From: Bacteroidales bacterium
GTDB taxonomy: Bacteria; Bacteroidota; Bacteroidia; Bacteroidales; UBA932
Assembly (NCBI GenBank): GCA_017935505.1
Contig: JAGBHM010000024.1
Span: forward strand, 38,949-102,948
Length of the DNA: 64,000 bases
Direction: 5' to 3'
This document shows, one piece after another, positions 27,326 through 36,362 of this stretch (within the stretch, counting starts at the first letter, position 1; each line of letters opens with the position of its first letter). The translations under genes were made by a program, and so were the position numbers. The notes beneath the pieces are model-generated. The model was not told the DNA's origin, searched no databases, and was given only the letters and a program-made list of their open reading frames with translations.

Positions 27326-28320
27326 TGGTTATGTATAAGTATATGGCTAATATTGCGGGTACGTGTATGCTAATCAGACGCGTGCTGATATGGAGCATCT
27401 TGTTTGTGGCTGTGTCGTGTTCTTCAAAATCTGATACTCTCCCTGAAAATAATGGTTCGCAGGGAGGTTCCTCTGATGCTTTTATGCGTAGAGTTGAGGT
27501 GACAAATTATGTGGAATACCGGACTGGAAATGCTCCATTGATTATCTCGGTGCCTCATGATGGGACAACTACAGATGCTGCACTTGTATTGCGGACAAAA
27601 GAAAATTGTCCGGACCCATCATTTTCAACAGCTCAAGATATCTATACAACTGAACTGGCTGATCTGATAGACTCTGTATTTAGAGCTAAAACAGGAAAAT
27701 ATCCTTATATGGTTATAGGCAGGGTGAGCCGTAAGTATGTTGATTTCAATAGGGAGCAGAAATATGCAGTTGTGGCAGGCTCTACAAAAGGGGTAGGAAT
27801 ATACAATACCTACCATAACAGAGTCAAGGCGGCTGCAGATTCTATAAGCAAAAAAAATGGAGCCGGGCTCCTTTTGGATATACATGGGCATTCGCATGAA
27901 ATACAGCAGATAGAGCTTGGTTATCTGCTCAAATCATCAATTTTGAATCTTGATGATGCAACTCTTGCAGCAGATGAAAATTATGCATATAAGTCGAGTA
28001 TATATAATCTTGTGAAAAATAATAAGAGCGGTTCTACATTTACAGCTCTTTTGCGAGGAACATATTCATTCGGTTCTTATCTGTATAAAAATGGTTTGGC
28101 TTGTATTCCTCATTCGGCAAATCTTTCCCCAGGAGATTCTCCATATTTTAGCAGTGGAGAGATAACTCAAAGACATGGGTCTTCGCAAGGAAGTGGCGTA
28201 ATAGATGCTATTCAATGTGAATTCAACAGGAATGCCAGAGAAGAGGTGAACCGCAAGAATACAGCTGAAGCCTTTGTGGCAGCTGTACTTGAGTATATGG
28301 AAAAACACTACAAATTATAA
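27325..28320 (+). CDS. N-formylglutamate amidohydrolase-like lipoprotein
   Basis: A 331-residue protein if started at the ATG at 27325, which overlaps the preceding stop by one base; starting at 27367 gives the shorter, more usual lipoprotein signal MLIRRVLIWSILFVAVSC. The mature part matches the N-formylglutamate amidohydrolase superfamily: PLIISVPHDG, YVDFNRE and LLLDIHGHS, the motifs that hold the catalytic zinc. Cytosolic HutG acts in histidine breakdown; an exported lipoprotein form would instead act on N-acyl amino acids or small peptides outside the cytoplasm. It closes the SusCD locus and ends at a strong terminator. Confidence 0.82.
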   Translation: MVMYKYMANIAGTCMLIRRVLIWSILFVAVSCSSKSDTLPENNGSQGGSSDAFMRRVEVTNYVEYRTGNAPLIISVPHDGTTTDAALVLRTKENCPDPSFSTAQDIYTTELADLIDSVFRAKTGKYPYMVIGRVSRKYVDFNREQKYAVVAGSTKGVGIYNTYHNRVKAAADSISKKNGAGLLLDIHGHSHEIQQIELGYLLKSSILNLDDATLAADENYAYKSSIYNLVKNNKSGSTFTALLRGTYSFGSYLYKNGLACIPHSANLSPGDSPYFSSGEITQRHGSSQGSGVIDAIQCEFNRNAREEVNRKNTAEAFVAAVLEYMEKHYKL

Positions 28321-28346
28321 TCGGCATTATAACAGTACTATAAAAT

Positions 28347-28381
28347 AAAGGAGGGCGACTAAATATCGCCCTCCTTTGTTT
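28347..28381 (+). terminator. Terminator at the end of the SusCD locus
   Basis: A perfect 12-bp stem (28347-28358 with 28366-28377) encloses a seven-base loop and is followed by GTTTT. It lies between convergent genes and may act in both directions. Confidence 0.85.
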
Positions 28382-28408
28382 TATCAGTTTATGTAATCTG
28401 ATTTCAAA

Positions 28409-29611
28409 TTATTTTGTAGTACGGCCAGGATATACTTTCAATGCCTCCTCAAGACATTTCAAAGCATTCTTCAAATCCTCAACTTTAAGAACGTATGCCA
28501 TACGAACTTGGTTGGTACCTTTACCTTTAGTTCCGTAGAAACCTGCAGCAGGAGCAACCATTACAGTCTGACCCTCGTATGAGAACTCCTCAAGAAGCCA
28601 TTGTGCAAATTTGTCTGCATCATCAACTGGAAGCTCTGCGATAGTGTAGAATGCACCCATAGGCATAGGAGAGAATACGCCAGGGATCTGGTTAAGACCA
28701 TTTACCAAAGTATCTCTTCTCATGATATACTCAGCTTTAACAGCGTCGAAGTATGATTTAGGAGTAGCAAGAGCACCCTCAGCAGCGATCTGACCGTATG
28801 AAGGAGAACACAAACGTGCCTGAGCATATTTAAGTACACCTTTCATAACCTCTTTGTTTTTGGAAACGATAGCACCGATTCTTACGCCGCAAAGGCTGTA
28901 TCTTTTTGAAACTGAATCCAAAAGGATAACATTCTCCTCAAGGCCAGGGATATGCATGCATGAGTAGTGAGGCTCCTCAGTGTAGCAGAACTCTCTGTAA
29001 ACCTCATCAGAGTAGATGTACAAACCATGTTTTTTAGCAATCTCACCAAGTTGGATAAGAGCCTCTTTTGTATAAAGTGTACCGGTAGGGTTACCAGGAT
29101 TACAAATGAGGATACCTTTTGTCTTAGGAGTGATATGTTTCTCAAACTCCTCAATTGCAGGAAGTTTGAAACCCTCTTTGATCTCACATGAAATAGGAAC
29201 CAATTTTACGTCGTTCTGAACTGCAAATGCGTTGTAGTTTGTGTAGAAAGGCTCCATAACGATAACCTCGTCACCAGGATCACAAGTAACTGCAAGAGCA
29301 AATTGAACAGCCTCTGTACCAGAAGAGGTAACGATAAGGTCAGCAACCTCAATGTTGATGCCAACGCTTGCGTAGTATTTAACCAGACCCTCTCTGTATG
29401 AAAGGTTTCCTGCAGAGTTTGAGTACTCAATAACTTTAAGATCTGCATTTTTTACAGCCTCAAGAGCTTGTGGAGAGGACTCGATATCAGGTTGTCCGAT
29501 GTTCAAGTGGTAAACTTTTACTCCTCTTTTTTTAGCTGCATCAGCATATGGCACCAATTTTCTGATTGGAGAAGCAGGCATTGCCTGAGCTTTTTTAGAA
29601 AGTGTAAGCAT
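28409..29611 (-). CDS. Pyridoxal-phosphate-dependent class I aminotransferase
   Basis: A 400-residue fold-type I aminotransferase of the AspC-like group. It contains the PLP-binding lysine K236 in SVSKRYSLCG, the NPGNPTG motif (171-177) and a C-terminal VRMAYV with the substrate-carboxylate arginine. Sequence is most like broad-specificity aspartate/aromatic aminotransferases of Bacteroidota; the exact substrate is not determined. There is no signal peptide. It is transcribed alone, convergent with the SusCD locus, and is 63 bases from the upstream PBP4 gene in the same direction. Confidence 0.93.
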   Translation of the reverse strand: MLTLSKKAQAMPASPIRKLVPYADAAKKRGVKVYHLNIGQPDIESSPQALEAVKNADLKVIEYSNSAGNLSYREGLVKYYASVGINIEVADLIVTSSGTEAVQFALAVTCDPGDEVIVMEPFYTNYNAFAVQNDVKLVPISCEIKEGFKLPAIEEFEKHITPKTKGILICNPGNPTGTLYTKEALIQLGEIAKKHGLYIYSDEVYREFCYTEEPHYSCMHIPGLEENVILLDSVSKRYSLCGVRIGAIVSKNKEVMKGVLKYAQARLCSPSYGQIAAEGALATPKSYFDAVKAEYIMRRDTLVNGLNQIPGVFSPMPMGAFYTIAELPVDDADKFAQWLLEEFSYEGQTVMVAPAAGFYGTKGKGTNQVRMAYVLKVEDLKNALKCLEEALKVYPGRTTK

Positions 29612-29674
29612 AGTGTATAATCTGTTTTAAGTATTTATTAAATCAGTTAATAGTTTCCGTTATTGTCTTTAAAT

Positions 29675-31138
29675 CTATTTCCAGTTTGCCAGAGCTTTCA
29701 TGAAACCCTCAATTTTTGGCTGCATCTGAGATGTGCGTGCCGCAAAATTGTTTGTAAGGATAGCAAACCTTATAAGGCCCTGTTTCTTGTTCCCCTGAAC
29801 ATAACCTGCATAGCAACGTACATTTGCGAGCGAACCGCTCTTTGCATGTATCCTTCCTTTTATATTCTGGTCTTCATCCTTGAGAACACTCTTTAAAGTT
29901 CCGGGGCCGCCAGGCACAGGGAGACTGTTAAAGAATTCAGCAAATATACCACTTTCCTGCATTTTTTCGTAGTAATTGCAGAAAAACTTTGGAGAAACAT
30001 AATTTTGTCTCGACAGACCACTGCCATCCTCCATTGTGAAGCCCTCTGTATCAACACCCATCTCCTCAAGAACTCTGTTGAGGGCAACAATTGAAGAGTC
30101 GTAGCTGCCTGTTCCTGTAAGCTCTTTTCCAATGGTTTTGAGGATTGTTTCAGCATACATGTTGTTGCTTATGCGGTTTGTTACATTCACAATTTTCCAC
30201 AATTCAGGAGAGTAGGTCTCGGTTATAGGAATTCTTGCCTGATCTGCTTTTTGCTCAATATCTTTGATGTCCAATATCTCAGGAAGGCTCTCTATGCCGT
30301 TCTTGAGAAGATACTCTCTGAAGTGGTATCCGCAGCTGAGGTGAGGGAAACGGTTTGAATTGGTTTCATTTACAACGCCTTTGTCAACGGCAAGGCTTCC
30401 GGTATACTGGCTTGCGCAAACCATATCCTGAACATAATATGCACATTGGTTTCCGGTTTTGGCCTCTCCTGTAACCAAGTCGTTTATAACCTCAAGACCA
30501 GGAACTTGCGGATAAACAGCAGTTACCACCACTTTGTCTCCAGCCTTTTCGCCAGGGGTGAGTTTGAAATTCTGGCGGTTCTCATAGAAGCTTAGACCGC
30601 TGGCTGCCGGGCCGTATGATGCACCAAAGTTGCCCCAAGACCATGAGTCCGGCATCTGCTCACGTACAAAATATGAATCATCTACAATGATATTTCCGTC
30701 GATTTTGGTAATTCCAAGATCTTTGATGGCTTTGGTCCAAACACCGAAAATCGAATCTATGGCAAATGCCAAAGTGTCTGATGAACCGAGTGTCGGGTCA
30801 CCTCCACCTATAATTATGATGTCACCGTCGAGGATATTGTCTGCAATTTTTCCAGTATAGGCAATTCTTGTTGTATATTTGAAATCCTTGCCCAAAGCAT
30901 TCAGGCCCACACCGGTGGTGATGGTTTTCATTGTTGATGCGGTAAGCATCGGAAGGTTTGAGTTCCACTCGGCAACTTTGTTTCCGTTCTGGTCAACGGC
31001 CAGTATTCCGATTATGGCATTTTTGAAGAAAGGATCTGTCTTTAATTCCTTGTCGATGTAATTCTGTGCCTTGCTCTGTGCAAAAGCAGCTGTGGCAAAG
31101 CTTGATAGAAGCAAAAATACAAATAGAAATTTTTTCAT
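29675..31138 (-). CDS. dacB: D-alanyl-D-alanine carboxypeptidase/endopeptidase (PBP4 type)
   Basis: Periplasmic peptidoglycan enzyme of peptidase family S13 that trims stem peptides and cuts cross-links. It has a cleavable signal peptide (1-20, FAQS), the active-site S68-T-M-K71 motif, SNN in RISNNMYAE as the second motif, and KSG in HAKSGSLANV as the third. The family's extra domain lies between the first two motifs. Length of 487 residues is normal. It is preceded by a -7 box at 31164-31171 and by the operator-like array shared with the divergent glutamine synthetase gene. Confidence 0.93.
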   Translation of the reverse strand: MKKFLFVFLLLSSFATAAFAQSKAQNYIDKELKTDPFFKNAIIGILAVDQNGNKVAEWNSNLPMLTASTMKTITTGVGLNALGKDFKYTTRIAYTGKIADNILDGDIIIIGGGDPTLGSSDTLAFAIDSIFGVWTKAIKDLGITKIDGNIIVDDSYFVREQMPDSWSWGNFGASYGPAASGLSFYENRQNFKLTPGEKAGDKVVVTAVYPQVPGLEVINDLVTGEAKTGNQCAYYVQDMVCASQYTGSLAVDKGVVNETNSNRFPHLSCGYHFREYLLKNGIESLPEILDIKDIEQKADQARIPITETYSPELWKIVNVTNRISNNMYAETILKTIGKELTGTGSYDSSIVALNRVLEEMGVDTEGFTMEDGSGLSRQNYVSPKFFCNYYEKMQESGIFAEFFNSLPVPGGPGTLKSVLKDEDQNIKGRIHAKSGSLANVRCYAGYVQGNKKQGLIRFAILTNNFAARTSQMQPKIEGFMKALANWK

Positions 31139-31163
31139 ATTGAATCGATTACAAATTATCTTA

Positions 31164-31171
31164 CAAAGTTA
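31164..31171 (-). promoter_or_regulatory. -7 promoter element of dacB
   Basis: Reads TAACTTTG on the minus strand, an exact TAnnTTTG match, 26 bases upstream of the dacB ATG. Confidence 0.5.
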
Positions 31172-31220
31172 ACAGAATTTATTTGAAAAGGCGAATTATA
31201 GTTTTAAATCTTCTTATTAG

Positions 31221-31313
31221 TATATTTTTGGAAAAATATATATAAAAATGGGTGATTGGGCTGTTATTTGGGGTATGTTTTTGAAAAAATATATCAATTT
31301 TTGTAAAAATATG
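31221..31313 (+). repeat. Array of three 20-bp palindromic operator-like elements
   Basis: Three copies of TATnTTTTTGnAAAAATATA-like sequence lie at 31221-31240, 31274-31293 and 31294-31313. The first copy has perfect nine-base arms around GG. The last two abut exactly, and the first is 53 bases (centre to centre) from the second. A weaker fourth match lies at 31325-31344. The array fills the region between dacB and the glutamine synthetase promoter, so it is probably a binding site set for a dimeric regulator, most simply one that answers to nitrogen supply. The regulator is unknown. Confidence 0.6.
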
Positions 31314-31346
31314 TGGTTTTGTGGGATATTTTTTGCGATATATGCA

Positions 31347-31354
31347 TATATTTG
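31347..31354 (+). promoter_or_regulatory. -7 promoter element of glutamine synthetase
   Basis: TATATTTG matches TAnnTTTG exactly, 24 bases before the ATG. No TTTG stands at the usual 19-21-base distance (the nearest lie 25 and 11 bases away), which suggests dependence on an activator bound to the upstream array. Confidence 0.55.
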
Positions 31355-31377
31355 TCCAATATTTAATATTGAAGCAT

Positions 31378-33576
31378 ATGGCAAATATCCGTAAAAAAGC
31401 GTTGGAAGAGTTTACAACCAGAAATGCCGGGAGATTTTATGTAGAAGAGCGTCCCATATCCGAGTTTTTCGGACAAAATGTATTTGACCTGGAGAAGATG
31501 AAGAGATATCTGTCGGGTGAAGCATACAAGGCGGTTGTTGATGCAATTGAATTTGGTGAGAAGATAGACCCGTCACTGGCCGATCAGATTGCCTCCGGAA
31601 TGAAGTCATGGGCGGTGCAGATGGGTGCTACACACTATACTCACTGGTTTCATCCGCTTACAGATGCCACTGCAGAGAAGCATGAAGCTTTTGTGGATTC
31701 CCTGAAAGGCGGCGGAGTTTTTGAAAATTTCAAGGGTAGCACTCTCATACAGCAGGAGCCGGATGCTTCAAGTTTTCCAAACGGAGGTTTGAGGAATACA
31801 TTTGAAGCGAGGGGTTATACAGCATGGGATCCCGGTTCGCCTGCATTCATAATAGACCAGACACTCTGTATTCCAACAGTATTTGTTGCCTATACCGGAG
31901 AGTCTCTCGACCAGAAGACACCACTGCTCAAATCTATACATGCCCTCAATAAGGCTGCGGTTGCAATCTGCAAAATGTTCGACAAGAATGTTGTGAAGGT
32001 CAATAATATGCTCGGAATAGAGCAGGAGTACTTTTTGGTTGATGAGGCATTCTACAGATCCAGGCCAGACCTTATGATCTGCAACAGAACACTTATTGGA
32101 CATACTGCAGCAAAGGACCAGCAGCTGGAGGACCACTATTTCGGGGCAATTCCGAACCGTGTGATGGCATTTATGAAAGACTTTGAGACAGAGGCATATA
32201 AGCTGGGTATTCTCTTGAAAACCAGACATAATGAGGTGGCTCCAAACCAGTATGAATTTGCTCCTGTGTATGGAGAGGCAAATATCTCTGTAGACCAGAA
32301 TCTGATGATGATGATTATCATGAAAAAGATAGCCAAGAAGCATAAGCTCAAGGTGATTTTTCATGAAAAACCTTTTGCCGGAGTCAATGGTTCGGGAAAA
32401 CACTGCAACTGGAGTCTGGTTACCAATACCGGCGTTAATCTTCTCTCTCCGGGCAAGACTCCGAGAACAAACCTGCAGTTCCTCAGCTTTTTTGCAGCAG
32501 TGATAAGGGGTGTTTATGAGCATCATGCGTTGCTGATGGGCAGTGTGGCCTCTTTGAGCAATATGTACAGGTTGGGAGGAGGGGAGGCGCCTCCTGCAGT
32601 GATGAGTGTCTTTATTGGAGAGACCCTGTCGAGGCTTGTTGAGTCGATAGAGAAGCTTACTTCAAAGAATCTTACAAGTGTCTCGGACAAGGAGGTGAAG
32701 GTGCGCTCCAAACTGCACATTGTAAATCAGATACCTGAGATATCACCCGACAATACAGACCGTAACCGTACTTCACCATTTGCATTTACCGGAAACAGGT
32801 TTGAATTCAGGGCTGTGGGCTCTTCGTGCAATGTGGCCTCATCCATGTTTATATTAAATGGTGTTGTGGCTGAGCAGCTGGAGCGTTTCAAGAAGCTTGT
32901 GGATGCTGCAATGGCTGAGGGGCTGAGTCAGGACAAGGCGATGATGAAGGTTATAAGACAATTCCTTGTCGAGTCAAAGAAAATAAGGTTTGAGGGCAAC
33001 GGATATAGTGAGGAGTGGCATGCAGAGGCGGAAAAACGTGGCCTCAGAGGTATAAAAAATGCTCCTGATGCATTCAAAGAGTATATATCGGAATCTTCGG
33101 TGAGAATGTTTTCAGGACAAGGGATACTCTCGGAAAGGGAGGCGCACGCCCGTTATGAGGTGCTCAATGAAACTTATGTGAAGAAGTTGCAGATAGAGGC
33201 GCGGGTTCTGGGTGATCTCACAACCAACCACCTGATTCCTACCGCAATATCATTTCAGAATTCGCTGATAAATAATGTAAAGGGAATAAAGGAGCTCTTC
33301 CCTGATGAATATGCCCTGATGTGTGCAACGCAGCTTGAGCTCATCAGAAAAATTTCAGGCTATATAAACCAACTGCATAAGGATGTGGATGATATAGTGG
33401 AAGCCAGAAAGGTTGCCAACAGAATAGAGGCTATAACAGAGCGTGCTGCCGCATATTACCAGACAGTATTCCCTCATATGGATACAATAAGGCGCATTGC
33501 CGACGAACTGGAGATGGTAATTGATGATGAATTGTGGCCATTGCCTAAATATAGGGAGATGCTCTTTTTCAGATAG
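31378..33576 (+). CDS. glnN: Glutamine synthetase type III
   Basis: Makes glutamine from glutamate, ammonia and ATP. The 732-residue length and low similarity to GlnA are typical of GSIII, first described in Bacteroides. Signature segments include GAGTHYTHWFHP-like MGATHYTHWFHPLT, the EQEYFLVDE metal site, NQYEFAPVYGEANISVDQN, FHEKPFAGVNGSGKHCNWSL and NRTSPFAFTGNRFEFR. The start is ATG 31378; the frame extends upstream to a GTG at 31321, but that lies ahead of the -7 promoter element. It stands alone, followed by a terminator, and is preceded by an operator-like array. Confidence 0.96.
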   Translation: MANIRKKALEEFTTRNAGRFYVEERPISEFFGQNVFDLEKMKRYLSGEAYKAVVDAIEFGEKIDPSLADQIASGMKSWAVQMGATHYTHWFHPLTDATAEKHEAFVDSLKGGGVFENFKGSTLIQQEPDASSFPNGGLRNTFEARGYTAWDPGSPAFIIDQTLCIPTVFVAYTGESLDQKTPLLKSIHALNKAAVAICKMFDKNVVKVNNMLGIEQEYFLVDEAFYRSRPDLMICNRTLIGHTAAKDQQLEDHYFGAIPNRVMAFMKDFETEAYKLGILLKTRHNEVAPNQYEFAPVYGEANISVDQNLMMMIIMKKIAKKHKLKVIFHEKPFAGVNGSGKHCNWSLVTNTGVNLLSPGKTPRTNLQFLSFFAAVIRGVYEHHALLMGSVASLSNMYRLGGGEAPPAVMSVFIGETLSRLVESIEKLTSKNLTSVSDKEVKVRSKLHIVNQIPEISPDNTDRNRTSPFAFTGNRFEFRAVGSSCNVASSMFILNGVVAEQLERFKKLVDAAMAEGLSQDKAMMKVIRQFLVESKKIRFEGNGYSEEWHAEAEKRGLRGIKNAPDAFKEYISESSVRMFSGQGILSEREAHARYEVLNETYVKKLQIEARVLGDLTTNHLIPTAISFQNSLINNVKGIKELFPDEYALMCATQLELIRKISGYINQLHKDVDDIVEARKVANRIEAITERAAAYYQTVFPHMDTIRRIADELEMVIDDELWPLPKYREMLFFR

Positions 33577-33593
33577 GCACGACAGATATTGAT

Positions 33594-33623
33594 AAAAAGT
33601 GGGGCGATGCTCCACTTTTTTTT
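33594..33623 (+). terminator. Terminator after glutamine synthetase
   Basis: AAAAAGTGGGG (33594-33604) pairs with CTCCACTTTTT (33610-33620, one G-U pair) around CGATG, ending in a T run. Confidence 0.8.
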
Positions 33624-33644
33624 ATGTGTTTGAGAAATAAACAC

Positions 33645-33652
33645 TAATTTTG
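33645..33652 (+). promoter_or_regulatory. -7 promoter element of purM
   Basis: TAATTTTG matches TAnnTTTG exactly, 26 bases before the purM ATG; the nearest TTTG is only 12 bases upstream, so the -33 is poor. Confidence 0.5.
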
Positions 33653-33678
33653 AGGGTTAAAGCGAAAAATAATTTTTT

Positions 33679-34866
33679 ATGCAAACTTCTAAAGACAACA
33701 GATATGCACTGCGCGGAGTCTCTTCTGCGAAAGAGGATGTGCACGCAGCTATTAAAAATATTGATAAAGGCTTGTTCCCCAAGGCTTTCTGTAAAATAGT
33801 GCCTGACTATATGAGCGGGGATCCCGAGTATTGCCTGGTTATGCATGCAGATGGTGCCGGTACAAAATCGTCACTTGCCTACATGTATTGGAAAGAGACC
33901 GGTGATATGAGTGTATGGGACGGCATTGCCCAGGATGCGATTGTGATGAATACAGATGACCTTCTCTGTGTGGGAGCTGTTGATAATATAATGCTCTCGT
34001 CAACAATCGGCCGCAACAAGCAACTTGTGCCAGGAGAGGTTATCAGCCGCCTGATAGGGGCTTCACAGAAATTCTCAGAAACAATGGCAGGACATGGAGT
34101 GAACATGATCCTTACAGGTGGAGAGACCGCAGATGTCGGAGATCTTGTACGCACTATAATTGTAGACAGCACAGTCTGTGCAAGAATGAAACGCTCCGAT
34201 GTTATAGACAATGCAAATATTAAGGCAGGTGATGTTATAGTGGCTTTGGCCTCTTATGGAAAGGCTGTGTATGAGACTGAGTACAATGGTGGAATGGGTA
34301 GCAATGGCCTCACATCGGCACGTCATGATGTCTTTGGAAAATATCTTGTAGAAAAATATCCGGAAAGTTACGATTCTTCTGTTCCTGAGGAACTTGTATA
34401 TTCGGGAACCAAAAAGTTGGACGAAATCGATCCTGTTACCGGCCTTACATACGGTAAGCTTGTCCTTTCACCAACAAGAACCTATGCTCCTGTTGTTAAA
34501 GAGGTGCTCGACAAATACAGAAAACAGATCGACGGTATGATCCACTGTTCAGGCGGTGCCCAGACAAAGATTCTCCATTTTGTGGATGATTTGAGAATTA
34601 TAAAGGACAACCTCTTTGAGACACCGCGTCTGTTTGAGGTAATCCAGCAAGAGTCCGGCACAACTTGGGAAGAGATGTACAAAGTCTTCAATATGGGACA
34701 CCGCATGGAGTTCTATGTTCCTGGAGAGATTGCAGAGGATATAATTGCAATTTCACAGAAATATGGAATTGATGCAAAAGTTATAGGTCGTGTTGAGGCT
34801 TCACAAACATCAGAGGCAGAAGTTGTCCTCACCAGCAGTCATGGTAAATTTATTTATAAAAAGTAG
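33679..34866 (+). CDS. purM: Phosphoribosylformylglycinamidine cyclo-ligase (AIR synthase)
   Basis: Closes the imidazole ring in purine synthesis. The 395-residue protein is of the PurM fold with the ATP-binding MHADGAGTKSSLAY, the LLCVGAVDNIMLS segment, ILTGGETADVGD and the C-terminal NMGHRMEFYV. Bacteroidota PurM proteins are longer and more divergent than E. coli PurM, as seen here. Seven bases separate its stop from the next ATG at 34874, so the lipoprotein racemase-like gene is probably cotranscribed. Confidence 0.92.
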   Translation: MQTSKDNRYALRGVSSAKEDVHAAIKNIDKGLFPKAFCKIVPDYMSGDPEYCLVMHADGAGTKSSLAYMYWKETGDMSVWDGIAQDAIVMNTDDLLCVGAVDNIMLSSTIGRNKQLVPGEVISRLIGASQKFSETMAGHGVNMILTGGETADVGDLVRTIIVDSTVCARMKRSDVIDNANIKAGDVIVALASYGKAVYETEYNGGMGSNGLTSARHDVFGKYLVEKYPESYDSSVPEELVYSGTKKLDEIDPVTGLTYGKLVLSPTRTYAPVVKEVLDKYRKQIDGMIHCSGGAQTKILHFVDDLRIIKDNLFETPRLFEVIQQESGTTWEEMYKVFNMGHRMEFYVPGEIAEDIIAISQKYGIDAKVIGRVEASQTSEAEVVLTSSHGKFIYKK

Positions 34867-34873
34867 AAGAGTT

Positions 34874-36355
34874 ATGAGATATTTGGCCATATTGTCGCTT
34901 GTAGCGCTGCTATGCAGCTGCAATGCAAAAACGAAAACAGATGAGCAGGTAAAACTTACACCAATAATGGAGAAGGCCCTGTTCGACAAACAGTCGCGTT
35001 TCTATGCAAATTTTGAGCAGTTCCCTGCAGAGAGGAAACTGTTGCCGATTGGAGTGTTCGATTCGGGTACAGGCGGACTTACAGTGCTGGAGGTCATGCT
35101 GTCGCTGGATAAGATGGATAACATAACTGGAGAACTTGTATCAGATGGTATTCCTGACTTTTCAGGAGAAAATTTCCAGTTCCTCGGTGATATGGCAAAT
35201 ATGCCTTACGGAAACTATGCTGCCGAACATAAAGAGGATTTCTTCCAGGAACTTGTTGTGAAGGATGCGCTCTTCCTTTTGGGCGACAAATATTATAAAA
35301 ACCCTATGGACAAGGCTCCTGAAGGAGAGAAAGAAAAGGTTAAAATTCTTGTAATTGCTTGTAATACAGCAACTGCATGGGGATTGGACGATATTCAGAC
35401 AATGCTCGACCAGAGCGGTACAGGCATTAAAGTGATAGGTGTGATAAATGCCGGTGTAAATGCACTTTATTCAAATTTGATAAAGAGCAATACAACAGAA
35501 TCAACCGTTGGTGTGCTTGCAACAAAAGGTACAATATCATCAAATGCATATGAGAGGACAATCCGCGAACTGCAGCCGGAGAAGAAGTATGAAGGCACAA
35601 TCAATGTTGTAAACCATGCCTGTGCAGGATTCGCAGAATCTGTAGATCAGGAGAAGGATTTTGTAAATGTTTCACTCACCGCTCCAAGAGCTGATTACAG
35701 AGGACCTAAGATGGGTACCGGTGATGATGATATAAAGAGGGAGCTGCTTCCTGTATACAACTTCTCTTATGCCGACAATGCAATCCTCTACACAAAAGAG
35801 GGCGACAATTACACAGCGTTCCAGCTGAATTCAGCCGCCAACTATGCCCGCTTCCATCTGGTTACACTGCTCGAAAAACACCGTAAGAGCGGAAACACTG
35901 TGCCTATGAAAAATATAATTCTCGGCTGTACACACTATCCGTTTCTTCTTGATACCCTTGTAAAGGCTGTTGAAGAGTTGAGAGCATATGAGGTGAATGG
36001 AAAACATATTTATAATGAGTTGCTTGCAGAAGATCTTGAGTTTATAGATCCTGCATTGTTCACTGCAATTGAGTGTTATCAGGCCCTTAGAGCCGACAAG
36101 AATCTTGCATTGCGCACAGTTGACGGAAAGGTTGACGCCTACATATCGGTTCCTGCTTACGGCCTTACTCCAGGCTCTGTTGATGAAGCCGGTAACCTCA
36201 CTTATGACTTCAAATATGGCAGGGAGTACGGCACAGAGGATATGACAACTGTATTTGTACCTATCTCCAGAAGGTATGTAAGCAAAGAGAACTTGAACAG
36301 ACTGGAGGCATTGGTTCCATATTCATATGGTGCCATAAGTAAAATGATGGAGTAA
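34874..36355 (+). CDS. Glutamate/aspartate racemase-family lipoprotein (MurI-like)
   Basis: A 493-residue protein that joins a lipoprotein signal (lipobox LCSC, Cys16) to an Asp/Glu racemase domain. The racemase motifs are complete: GVFDSGTGGLTV (61-72), the DMANMPYG segment, the first catalytic cysteine in VIACNTATAWG and the second in LGCTHYPFLL. Ordinary MurI is a cytoplasmic enzyme of about 270 residues; this one is nearly twice as long, with insertions between the two cysteines, and is predicted to lie outside the cytoplasm. It may make D-amino acids in the periplasm, or have gained another role. A strictly cytoplasmic murI would be expected elsewhere in the genome. Confidence 0.85.
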   Translation: MRYLAILSLVALLCSCNAKTKTDEQVKLTPIMEKALFDKQSRFYANFEQFPAERKLLPIGVFDSGTGGLTVLEVMLSLDKMDNITGELVSDGIPDFSGENFQFLGDMANMPYGNYAAEHKEDFFQELVVKDALFLLGDKYYKNPMDKAPEGEKEKVKILVIACNTATAWGLDDIQTMLDQSGTGIKVIGVINAGVNALYSNLIKSNTTESTVGVLATKGTISSNAYERTIRELQPEKKYEGTINVVNHACAGFAESVDQEKDFVNVSLTAPRADYRGPKMGTGDDDIKRELLPVYNFSYADNAILYTKEGDNYTAFQLNSAANYARFHLVTLLEKHRKSGNTVPMKNIILGCTHYPFLLDTLVKAVEELRAYEVNGKHIYNELLAEDLEFIDPALFTAIECYQALRADKNLALRTVDGKVDAYISVPAYGLTPGSVDEAGNLTYDFKYGREYGTEDMTTVFVPISRRYVSKENLNRLEALVPYSYGAISKMME

Positions 36356-36362
36356 CATTATA

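Noticed and set aside
19326..28320. Polysaccharide utilisation locus
   Set aside because: No glycoside hydrolase, lyase or surface glycan-binding gene is present; the accessory genes are a peptidase and an amidohydrolase-like protein.
31321..31378. Extended glutamine synthetase start at GTG 31321
   Set aside because: The added segment lies ahead of a perfect -7 promoter element and encodes no family sequence.
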